From Caldifarciminota bacterium (lineage in GTDB: Bacteria; Hydrothermota; Tepidihabitantia; Tepidihabitantales; CAIPLT01): 51,241 nt of DNA. The translations under genes were made by a program, and so were the position numbers. The stretch spans positions 1 through 51,241 of the forward strand of contig CAIPLT010000004.1 of NCBI GenBank assembly GCA_903865935.1. Reading direction: 5' to 3'. The notes under the pieces were generated by a model. It was not told where the DNA came from. It saw nothing but the letters and a program-made list of their open reading frames with translations, and did not search any database. The stretch's first letter is position 1. Every line of letters starts with the position of its first letter. Shown piece after piece: positions 8,208 to 15,377 of the stretch.

Positions 8208-9824
8208 CTATCTTGTTACAACCAGTTTTTCTTTTACCATCTCATCCCCCACTTGCACGAAATAAACCCCATTTTTTATCCCATCAAGCGAAATTCGATT
8301 ATTTTTCCCTTTCAGCTCTTCGCTTTTAACTATGTTCCCTATTACATCAAATATCTTTATCTCTGAACGGTCTGCGGTTTTCGGTAAGCGAACCGTAAAA
8401 TATGTTTTTGCCGGATTTGGAAATACTTCCAGCGTATTGCGTTTAGCAGTAAGCGTACTCCGTTCTTCTTCAATCCCGGACAACTGCGTATATTTAATTG
8501 TGACAAAGTCAGAATAATTGGGCGGGTTATAATAAAAACCAGTCACATATACATAACCCTGCCGGTCAACCGCGATTCCTTCACCGATATCTTCGTGAAG
8601 ACCAGAACTTGTATATCGACTTATCCATTTTAAAGTGCCAAGAGAATCATATGTTACGGTCAGGATATCCATAGCGGTTTGAGAGCTGTCGCTCTCACCA
8701 GTAACATAAACATTGTTTTGGTTGTCAAGTGTGACATCTCTTGGTTCATCATCGGCATCTTCGGCGGTTGTATATCTTCTTGTCCACTGGGTATCGCCAC
8801 TAGCATTGTATTTCAATGTCAGATAGTCTTCAAAGCCAGTGCTATCATAACTGACAGCAATAATATAAAAATTATTCTGCGCATCCATTATCATTTTTAT
8901 CGGAACATCATCAGTATGACCTGGACCATCATAAGATTTAAGCCATTGTTCCTGTCCCGACGGATTGTATTTGATGGTCACGATATCGGCATCGTTGGCG
9001 CCTGAACTAAATCCGCTGATGTAACTATTGCCCTGATTATCTAAAACCAGTGTTTGTTCTATATCGTCGCTGTTCTGCTGGGGATTATTATAAGTTCTTA
9101 CCCACGCGGTGTCGCCGTTAGCATTGTATTTTATCAGCAGGTAATCACGCATATAAATACCTTGTGTATAACCGGCAACATAAACATTTCCCTGATTATC
9201 AATCGCAATCGCATTACCAACGTCCTCCTGATTGGTCGGTCCATTATAACTTCTTATCCAGAGCGTATCGCCGTTGGCATTGTATTTAATTGTTACACAA
9301 TCTGAACTTGTTAACCCAGAACTGGCACCAGTAATATAAACATTATCCTGGTTATCAACCGCAATCGCATAAGCTTGATCAGCATATGGACCAGGACCAT
9401 CATATCTTCTGACCCATTGCTCGATACCGGCTGAGTTGTATTTAACTGTTGCATAATTTTGACTGCTTCCAGGGCTAGTACTGTAACCTGTGACATAAAC
9501 ATTACTTTGATTATCAAGAGCCATGGCTTGAACAAAATCGTCACTGTTTGCAGTTCCGTTATATTTTCTCAACCATAAAGTGTCACCATTAGGATTGTAT
9601 TTGATCGTCGTATAATCATACCAGGAACTTATTCCTAAACTGGCGCCGGCAACATAAATATTGCCCAGACTGTCAACTCTAATTTGTCTGGCGCCTTCGT
9701 TACCATTAGCGGGTCCATTATAGGTTCTAACCCAGGCGGTATCAACCGATTGTGAATATAAAAGAGCAGGGATTAGTGAGCAGAGAGCAGATAGGATTGT
9801 TATTAAAACATTATATCGATTCAT
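8208..9824 (-). CDS. Secreted SBBP-type beta-propeller with C-terminal sorting domain
   Basis: A 538-residue secreted protein. The signal peptide covers residues ~7-25 (LITILSALCSLIPALLYSQS). About eight repeats of ~50 residues follow, each with a (D/G)N.YV.G strand, a YDY.T(I/V)KYN.(N/S)G strand and a D(T).W.R.Y(N/D)GP turn, matching the SBBP repeat family. The sorting domain (LEVFPNPAKTYFTVRLP, ISLDGIKNGVYFVQVGDE, VKEKLVVTR) is nearly identical to that of the gene at 10283. AGGAGG lies just before ATG 9824. The gene has its own promoter and is followed by element copy B. Ligand unknown. Confidence 0.88.
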   Translation of the reverse strand: MNRYNVLITILSALCSLIPALLYSQSVDTAWVRTYNGPANGNEGARQIRVDSLGNIYVAGASLGISSWYDYTTIKYNPNGDTLWLRKYNGTANSDDFVQAMALDNQSNVYVTGYSTSPGSSQNYATVKYNSAGIEQWVRRYDGPGPYADQAYAIAVDNQDNVYITGASSGLTSSDCVTIKYNANGDTLWIRSYNGPTNQEDVGNAIAIDNQGNVYVAGYTQGIYMRDYLLIKYNANGDTAWVRTYNNPQQNSDDIEQTLVLDNQGNSYISGFSSGANDADIVTIKYNPSGQEQWLKSYDGPGHTDDVPIKMIMDAQNNFYIIAVSYDSTGFEDYLTLKYNASGDTQWTRRYTTAEDADDEPRDVTLDNQNNVYVTGESDSSQTAMDILTVTYDSLGTLKWISRYTSSGLHEDIGEGIAVDRQGYVYVTGFYYNPPNYSDFVTIKYTQLSGIEEERSTLTAKRNTLEVFPNPAKTYFTVRLPKTADRSEIKIFDVIGNIVKSEELKGKNNRISLDGIKNGVYFVQVGDEMVKEKLVVTR

Positions 9825-9907
9825 CGTGCCCTCCTTCAGACATCGATTTTATTCTAATGCATTCTAAAATACCATCATTATAAAAACTAATAACCATACC
9901 TTGTGAT

Positions 9908-9935
9908 ATAGTAAATAGCGATCTTGAATTGTCAA
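9908..9935 (-). promoter_or_regulatory. Promoter of the SBBP propeller gene
   Basis: On the minus strand TTGACA (9935-9930), a 16-base spacer and TACTAT (9913-9908). An ~80-base leader precedes the AGGAGG ribosome site. Confidence 0.6.
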
Positions 9936-10149
9936 GGATTTCAATAACTAAAAGCGGATAGTGAAATACGGAAAATATTCTACGTATTACTTAGAAACGC
10001 GCTGATAGAAGATTTACGAACTCTTATTCTTAACTTATTGATAAAGTATATGTTAGATAATAAAGCAGTCGCGGTATAAACTTGCCCTTGAAATTAGCCA
10101 ATTTTGTATTATATTGTTACAGTGTTAAAAAATATATCAAACATTCGAT

Positions 10150-10230
10150 CTACCAGGATCGGACAATTTCAAATACGTGTGGATTTTCTAACTCGAGTAT
10201 GGAGGTTCGAATGTCATCCCATCCGGGGAG
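10150..10230 (-). repeat. Conserved intergenic palindromic element, copy C
   Basis: The third copy and the most diverged. On the minus strand GGATGACATTCGAA pairs with TTTGAAATTGTCC. Three of the changes relative to copy A turn Watson-Crick pairs into G-U wobbles in the minus-strand RNA, so most of the pairing survives; the inner hairpin is weaker. The 458-base gap 9825-10282 holds this element and a promoter, with no gene. Confidence 0.75.
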
Positions 10231-10282
10231 GTTTTTTATATAATCTAAGTTAGAAATATCATCCGTCTTGATTTTTGATTTT

Positions 10283-11557
10283 CTATCTTGTTACAACCAG
10301 TTTTTCTTTTACGATCTCATCCCCTACTTTGATAAAATACACACCATTCTTGATTCCATCAAGCGAAATTCGATTGTTTTTTCCTTTTAGCTCTTCGCTT
10401 TTAATTATCTTTCCAGCCACATCAAACATTTTTATCTCTAAGCGGTCAGCGGATTGCGATAAGCGGATAATGAAGAACGATTTTGCTGGATTTGGATAGA
10501 CTTCGAGCATTGTGCCTGTAGCATTAAGCGTCGACTGTTCCTCTATTCCGGGCATCACATCCCGAATTACTGAGACACTGGAAGAATAATAATTTGCGAC
10601 ATAAACACGATTTTGAGTAAGATTATAGATAAATGCAATGGGATATCGTCCAACTGCAACTGTTGTAATCAAATTATTATTAGCCCCATCAATGATTGTC
10701 ACAGTATTGTCGCTCCAGTTCGCACAATAGATCTTATTATTTGTCGAATTATAACATAGGGCATTAGGACAACTTCCTACTGTCAGAATTGTAATTACAT
10801 TATTCATTGCTCCATCAATAATTCTCACATTGTTGCTATTGTAGTTCGCGCAATATATCTTATCATTGGTTGAATTATAACAAAGTGCTATGGGTCCACT
10901 CCCAACTGTCACATTCGTAATCGCATTATTAGTTATACCATCAATAATCGTTATGTTGTTGTTGTTCCAGTTCGTGCAATATATTTTGTTATTAATCGAA
11001 TTATAGCAAAGGTTTTCAGGGCCACTTCCAACTGTTACAGTTGTAATCACACTATTATTTGCGCCATCAATAATTGTCACATTGTCACTAAAATGGTTCG
11101 CGCAATATATCTTATTATTGGTCGGATTATAAACAAGGCCTAGGGGGCTACTTCCAACTGTTGCAGTTGTAATCACACTATTAGTAGCGCCATCAATAAT
11201 TGTCACATTGTTGTTATAATAGTTCGAAGAATAGATTTTATTATTAGTCGGATTATAACAAAGGTCGCAATTATTAGAACCAGTTGGAATTCTAGCAATC
11301 TTCTGATTTGTTTGTCCGTCAATTACAATTACACAATTTCCATACGCGCCACCAACATAGATTCGATTGTTAACTGAATTGTACGTGAAACATTGAGGAT
11401 AAGTCATACCACTCAATGAATCTGGCACATAGATCGTCGTTTCCAGCCATTGAGCAGATAATAAAATTGGAATTACAACGATTAAAAAAACAAAGATTTT
11501 CTTATTGGTCACAAAATATCTGTATGGGATGAAAAGAATTCCCTTCTGCATTTTCAT
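10283..11557 (-). CDS. Secreted YVTN-type beta-propeller protein, seven repeats, with C-terminal sorting domain
   Basis: A 424-residue secreted protein with about seven YVTN-type repeats (residues ~55-340), the number expected for a single seven-bladed propeller. The long N-terminal lead before the hydrophobic core (FVFLIVVIPILLSAQW) is like that of the gene at 5162. The sorting domain (EVYPNPAKSFFIIRLS, ISLDGIKNGVYFIKVGDE, VKEKLVVTR) is the subtype shared with the gene at 8208. ATG 11557 follows AGGAGA at six bases. An in-frame ATG at 11593 lies inside the promoter spacer and is rejected. It is the first gene of the array; a 5'-half tRNA and two hairpins lie upstream. Confidence 0.88.
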   Translation of the reverse strand: MKMQKGILFIPYRYFVTNKKIFVFLIVVIPILLSAQWLETTIYVPDSLSGMTYPQCFTYNSVNNRIYVGGAYGNCVIVIDGQTNQKIARIPTGSNNCDLCYNPTNNKIYSSNYYNNNVTIIDGATNSVITTATVGSSPLGLVYNPTNNKIYCANHFSDNVTIIDGANNSVITTVTVGSGPENLCYNSINNKIYCTNWNNNNITIIDGITNNAITNVTVGSGPIALCYNSTNDKIYCANYNSNNVRIIDGAMNNVITILTVGSCPNALCYNSTNNKIYCANWSDNTVTIIDGANNNLITTVAVGRYPIAFIYNLTQNRVYVANYYSSSVSVIRDVMPGIEEQSTLNATGTMLEVYPNPAKSFFIIRLSQSADRLEIKMFDVAGKIIKSEELKGKNNRISLDGIKNGVYFIKVGDEIVKEKLVVTR

Positions 11558-11574
11558 ATATTCTCCTACCTTAA

Positions 11575-11603
11575 AAATTAAGTCCAAAAGCATTATTTGT
11601 CAA
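11575..11603 (-). promoter_or_regulatory. Promoter of the first array gene
   Basis: On the minus strand TTGACA (11603-11598), a 17-base spacer and TAATTT (11580-11575). It is similar in sequence to the promoter at 6351-6379. Confidence 0.65.
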
Positions 11604-11671
11604 GGAGTTCCTCGAATTTACTTCAAACTTGTCTGATTAACATATCCACCAGTTACATTTTAGGAATCGTA

Positions 11672-11704
11672 GGGTGAGCATATCATAATCAATATCGCTC
11701 ACCC
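11672..11704. other. Perfect 8-bp stem hairpin with 17-base loop
   Basis: GGGTGAGC (11672-11679) and GCTCACCC (11697-11704) form a perfect stem. It lies between the 5'-half tRNA at 11890 and the promoter at 11575. No T-run follows on the minus strand, so terminator function is doubtful. The loop contains a 9-base complement of the tRNA anticodon loop (see findings). Confidence 0.55.
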
Positions 11705-11747
11705 CTATTTTATATGCTATCTAACCTTTCATTTTAGGTGCCTTGAA

Positions 11748-11769
11748 AGTGCCAAATTAGTGCCAAATT
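11748..11769. repeat. Tandem direct repeat of 11 bases
   Basis: AGTGCCAAATT occurs twice in a row (11748-11758 and 11759-11769). A related 12-base string TGCCAAATTTCT is also found at 138-149, upstream of the other tRNA half. No function is assigned. Confidence 0.6.
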
Positions 11770-11815
11770 TCTATCATAATAGGTATTGTAGGTATAATCA
11801 GTATAAATAGTATAA

Positions 11816-11851
11816 ACGGCTGAAAGCCTTATTTTACGGGCTTCCAGCCGT
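11816..11851. terminator. Hairpin downstream of the 5'-half tRNA
   Basis: ACGGCTGAAAGCC and GGCTTCCAGCCGT (with one A-C mismatch) form a long stem around a short AT-rich loop. On the minus strand it lies ~40 bases after the tRNA half and is followed by an AT-rich run (TTTATACTATTTATAC) rather than a clean T-tract. It could end the tRNA transcript; this is a weak call. Confidence 0.4.
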
Positions 11852-11889
11852 ATCTTATAGATGTTGTATTACTTAGAAAAAGTGCCTGA

Positions 11890-11934
11890 AAGAGATTATG
11901 ATTCTCCTGCTCTGCCAAGCTGAGCTACACCGCC
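11890..11934 (-). tRNA. 5' half of a second tRNA with CAT anticodon; 3' half missing
   Basis: On the minus strand from 11934: acceptor strand GGCGGTG, T8-A9, D stem GCTC/GAGC with a 9-base loop, and anticodon stem GGAGA with loop ATCATAA and partner TCTCT. The CAT anticodon is at 11900-11898. The variable region, T-arm (no GTTCRA) and the CACCGCC acceptor partner are absent. No such 3' half occurs on the minus strand in the ~300 bases up to the next promoter. A near-consensus promoter sits directly upstream, so the 5' end is a real gene end rather than a random match. The acceptor strand differs from the copy at 38-83, so the two are not copies of one gene. Confidence 0.6.
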
Positions 11935-11942
11935 ATCGGTTT

Positions 11943-11970
11943 ATTTTACCAAGTAATCCTTATATGTCAA
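11943..11970 (-). promoter_or_regulatory. Promoter of the 5'-half tRNA at 11890-11934
   Basis: On the minus strand TTGACA (11970-11965), a 16-base spacer and TAAAAT (11948-11943), five of six matches at -10. Transcription would begin within a few bases of the tRNA 5' end. Confidence 0.7.
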
Positions 11971-12455
11971 GATTGATAATAATCTTAGACAATATAACTA
12001 TTCTGTTTCATCAATGCTTTATTGAGAAAACGACATATTATACCATTATATAAGTTTATGTATTTCAATATGTATGATACAAAAATACCGTCCAGCGGGT
12101 ACTACACCGGGCTAGCCCTTTGTTAGGTCAATCCTAACCATACCTAAACCCAAATCAATGATATAAGCGACATATATAGTGGCTTAGGGGCCAGGTGATT
12201 ATCAGAAATAAGTTGCCTAATATATTATGAAAAAGGTTGTCTTTTAGTACAAAAATATCAATGTTTATTTCTGATATTGTCGCACAACTTGATTGGAGAA
12301 GTATATGATCCATTAGGTGAATATCTGCTTCAGATATTTGCGGAAAGCTTGTTGCTGATTATGCTATTTTATCCATCAATGTGCTCAACAAAATAAAACC
12401 ACAGAAACACAATCTTACTAAATTTTTCTCCGTGTACTCTGTGGTTAAGTTTGTT
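11971..12455. other. Non-coding gap between tldE and the tRNA half
   Basis: No convincing gene. It holds short palindromes (GGGCTAGCCC near 12113; TTAGG/CCTAA near 12122-12137), an 11-bp inverted repeat ATCAGAAATAA (12201-12211) with TTATTTCTGAT (12265-12275), and the dispersed repeat at 12397-12448. Confidence 0.5.
12397..12448. repeat. Dispersed CCACAGA-type palindromic repeat, short copy
   Basis: ACCACAGAAACAC at the left end and GTGTACTCTGTGGTT at the right end form an imperfect inverted repeat. The right arm is very like the left arm of the repeat at 42684-42774 read in reverse. Such CCACAGAG palindromes are a common kind of intergenic repeat in many bacteria. Confidence 0.6.
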
Positions 12456-13802
12456 TTAGTATTCGGTTTTGCTTGAGAAGTTGAAGTTATTTATTAAAAG
12501 TGCTGGTACGACTGCCTGTCCACCTTCACCTGATAGAATCGCATCCTTAGCAATCATTGCAACCTGTTTCAATGTTTCATAGAGATTAATCGTATAGCGC
12601 AGGTTCTTGATACCATACTGGATTTTGCCATTCTCAACCCAGAACGTACCGTCTCTGGTCAAACCAGTAAATATTGTCTTATCCGGGTCAACCAACCTTG
12701 TGTACCAGAACCGGGTAATCAAAATTCCCTTATCAATCGATTTAAGCATTTCGGCTTTGGTCTTATTGCCCGTTTTCATTACTGGTGCGGTCGGAAATGG
12801 TCCCCAGGCACTTGGCTGGGGTAAAGCATGACCAGTATTTTTCATTTTCAGCTTATTGGCATAGAACGAGTCTGTAACAATACCTTTGGCAATCCCTTTT
12901 TCAATCAGTGGCACTTTCTTTTTATCCACACCCTCAAAGTCAAATGGCAACGCAATCATGCGCGGGTCATTACAGTCATCGGTAATTGTGATATTTTTCC
13001 CGGTTATCAGTTTGCCCAGTTTCTTGGACATGATACTCCGTTTTTCGGCAAATGCCCTTGCGCCAAATTCAACCCAGCCCAGATATGCGATTAATTCAGC
13101 AACTGCCGGCTCTTCCAAAAGAACCGTATATGCACCAGGTTTGATTTCTCTTGGGTTCTTGCTGATGATTGCTTTTTCACAGGCGATTTCTGCCAATTCC
13201 TGAAAATTAATTTTCGAGAATTTCTTTTCGCAGGAGAGAGCAAAACCAGAACTGTTGTCACTCATTGCAGTCACGGTCATATACGAATCACCGTTTTTGC
13301 AATAGTTATAAACACCCAGATTATTTACTATGCCAACACTGTATCGGCTGGTCGTAATAACACCAGCGGCAGTCAGATTATGTTTTTTACAGACATTCAC
13401 AATCTTTTTCACGGCCGATGCGCGCTGTTCGGGTGTGACAAAATCAATCTTTGCTTCTTTCTGTTTTTTAGCCGGGGTTTTCGATTTTTTAGGTAAAGAG
13501 ACAAACTCTTTATCCGGAGTAGAATGTTCTGCCAGCTCATACGCTCTGCCAATTGCTTCGGTAATACCATCAAAGGTCAGATTGCGGGTTGATAAACCAC
13601 CAATTTTCATACCCTGTTTTGATTTCAAAATCACTCTAGACCAGAGATAAGGATTTTCCGCGAAGATATTCTGATGGATAATTGAATTGGCAAACCGTGT
13701 CGTGCCGCGTTCCGTCGAAAAAAGTCCTACTTCAACCATATCGGCTGGAGTTGCTTTTAAACCCGCATTAAGTAATTCTTTTGTTTTATTTTTATCAATC
13801 AT
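12456..13802 (-). CDS. tldE: TldE/PmbA family metalloprotease subunit
   Basis: A 448-residue member of the TldD/PmbA family. In this family TldE pairs with TldD, which carries the zinc site; the complex degrades or processes unfolded peptides. This copy lacks a HExxxH motif, as expected for the E subunit. Family-like stretches include VEVGLFSTERGTTRFANS near the N-terminus and GLTRDGTFWVENGKI near the C-terminus. The start is placed at ATG 13802, ten bases after the tldD stop. The frame is open further upstream, but that stretch overlaps tldD and has no ribosome site of its own. It is co-transcribed with tldD. Confidence 0.9.
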   Translation of the reverse strand: MIDKNKTKELLNAGLKATPADMVEVGLFSTERGTTRFANSIIHQNIFAENPYLWSRVILKSKQGMKIGGLSTRNLTFDGITEAIGRAYELAEHSTPDKEFVSLPKKSKTPAKKQKEAKIDFVTPEQRASAVKKIVNVCKKHNLTAAGVITTSRYSVGIVNNLGVYNYCKNGDSYMTVTAMSDNSSGFALSCEKKFSKINFQELAEIACEKAIISKNPREIKPGAYTVLLEEPAVAELIAYLGWVEFGARAFAEKRSIMSKKLGKLITGKNITITDDCNDPRMIALPFDFEGVDKKKVPLIEKGIAKGIVTDSFYANKLKMKNTGHALPQPSAWGPFPTAPVMKTGNKTKAEMLKSIDKGILITRFWYTRLVDPDKTIFTGLTRDGTFWVENGKIQYGIKNLRYTINLYETLKQVAMIAKDAILSGEGGQAVVPALLINNFNFSSKTEY

Positions 13803-13812
13803 TGGTCGCCCC

Positions 13813-15249
13813 CTATTCCCCGATTTTAATGTTTCTGAATCTGGCTGGCGCCGCGCCGTGACCAACGGTCATTGTCTGCATCGGGTCACCTTTACCGCAG
13901 TTCGGAACACCCCAGACTTCCCAATAATTTTCATTGCATATCGCATCGCAGTTGCGCCACATTTCATAAGAAATACCAGCGTATGATGGACGTCTGATCA
14001 TCTCGGTCTTTTTACCATTCTTGATTAGCCAGCCGATTTCGGAAGCGATATGATAATTGAGCCGCATATCATCAATACTCGGTGAACCAGCCGACTCAAC
14101 GTAAATACCGTCATCCGTATCAGCAATTAAATCTTCCAGTCTCCACTTTCCTGGTAACAGGTTAATATTGGTCATTCTAATAATCGGAATTGAAGACCAA
14201 GAATCTGCCCGCATCGCGCCGCTCGACTTCTCGCCAATTACCGGTGCGGTTTCTCGGGATGTGAGATAACCATTGAAAATCCCATCTTTAATCAGATAAG
14301 TTTTCTGGGCTGGAGTTCCTTCATCATCAAAACCGAATGAGCCAAGCCCGCCTTCAATCGTCGCATCAGCTGTGATATTAACATGCGAAGCGCCCATCTG
14401 AAATTTGTGTAGTTTATCAATCGTCAAATGGCTTTTCCCTGCACAACTTACTTCGGTTCCAAGTACGCGGTCGAGTTCGGTTGGATGACCGATTGTCTCG
14501 TGTATCTTAATTGCGGTCATCGAACCGTCAGTGATTACGGTAGTCGTTATACTCGGACACTCTTTGGCATTAATTAAAGCCACGGCTTCGGTTGCAACCC
14601 GCTCGGCATTATCCAGAAACCTCTGACTTTCGACAAATTCATAACCCGCGCATTTATAATGACCGTGCATTCCCGGATACGACCGCTCGCCAGTCACATT
14701 ACCTTTTACTGCGGTCGCGGCAATGCTTCCGCCCGATTGATAAATTGTCTGCTCGATATATGAATCATCGCTCGATGCAAAAATCTGGTATTTTTTACTG
14801 AATGATAAATCAGTTTCCGCGAATGCGACTCCCTTAACCTTACGCATAATCGCATCAACACCCATCAGTAAATCAATCTTTTTATCCAAGGAAATCTGAA
14901 ATGGGTCTTTGAGCACTTTAGTGCGATAAGTACCAACAACTTTTTCTCGTGGGTCCAATAAAACATCTTTGGCTTTCAGGGTGGACGATGCTTTGGCAAC
15001 CCGCACTGCCAAAATAGCGGTTCGGCTAATATCTGCCTTGGTCAGCTTTGCGGTTGCGGCAAATCCCCAGGCGCCATTGAAAATGACCCGAATACCAATC
15101 CCTGCGTCTTCATCACGTTTCAATACCTGGATTCGACCGTTTTTGATTGTGATATACTCTTCTTGCTTTCGGATTAACCGCACATCAGCATAACTTGCAC
15201 CTTTCAGCTTGGCGGTATTCAAAGCAAGTTCGACTAATTCTTTGTCCAT
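13813..15249 (-). CDS. tldD: TldD family zinc metalloprotease
   Basis: A 478-residue TldD. The zinc motif HETIGH is at residues 250-255, followed by PTELDRVLG, as in known TldD proteins. The N-terminal part (residues 1-120) is the family's mixed domain. The C-terminal region contains the family-like stretches DEGTPAQKTYLIKDG and SSGAMRADSWSSIPIIRMTN. It works with TldE from the next gene in cytosolic peptide processing. ATG 15249 follows a GGGGG ribosome site. It has its own promoter at 15305-15332 and so is probably expressed apart from der upstream. Confidence 0.95.
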   Translation of the reverse strand: MDKELVELALNTAKLKGASYADVRLIRKQEEYITIKNGRIQVLKRDEDAGIGIRVIFNGAWGFAATAKLTKADISRTAILAVRVAKASSTLKAKDVLLDPREKVVGTYRTKVLKDPFQISLDKKIDLLMGVDAIMRKVKGVAFAETDLSFSKKYQIFASSDDSYIEQTIYQSGGSIAATAVKGNVTGERSYPGMHGHYKCAGYEFVESQRFLDNAERVATEAVALINAKECPSITTTVITDGSMTAIKIHETIGHPTELDRVLGTEVSCAGKSHLTIDKLHKFQMGASHVNITADATIEGGLGSFGFDDEGTPAQKTYLIKDGIFNGYLTSRETAPVIGEKSSGAMRADSWSSIPIIRMTNINLLPGKWRLEDLIADTDDGIYVESAGSPSIDDMRLNYHIASEIGWLIKNGKKTEMIRRPSYAGISYEMWRNCDAICNENYWEVWGVPNCGKGDPMQTMTVGHGAAPARFRNIKIGE

Positions 15250-15304
15250 AACACCCCCATAATCATATTAAATATTAAAAATTAAATATCAAAAATAATA
15301 TACA

Positions 15305-15332
15305 AGTATAGTTTTGTATTACTGAAAGTCAA
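15305..15332 (-). promoter_or_regulatory. Promoter of tldD-tldE
   Basis: On the minus strand TTGACT (15332-15327), a 16-base spacer and TATACT (15310-15305). Both boxes match the consensus in five of six positions. Confidence 0.7.
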
Positions 15333-15377
15333 GGGTTAAAAAAGTGTTTTCGCTGTATGTTTTTTTCAGATTTTATT

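Noticed and set aside
6454-10230. The three palindromes as integron attC sites
   Set aside because: Position after each cassette and hairpin form are suggestive, but I do not find the GTTRRRY / RYYYAAC core sites in a consistent place, and no integrase gene is in the window.
11594-11934. A group I intron inside the second tRNA
   Set aside because: No 3' exon with a T-arm and CACCGCC is found downstream, and I see no group I core motifs in the ~300 bases available.
12201-12275. An 11-bp inverted repeat with a 53-base spacer
   Set aside because: Short, AT-rich and not linked to any promoter or gene end; likely chance.
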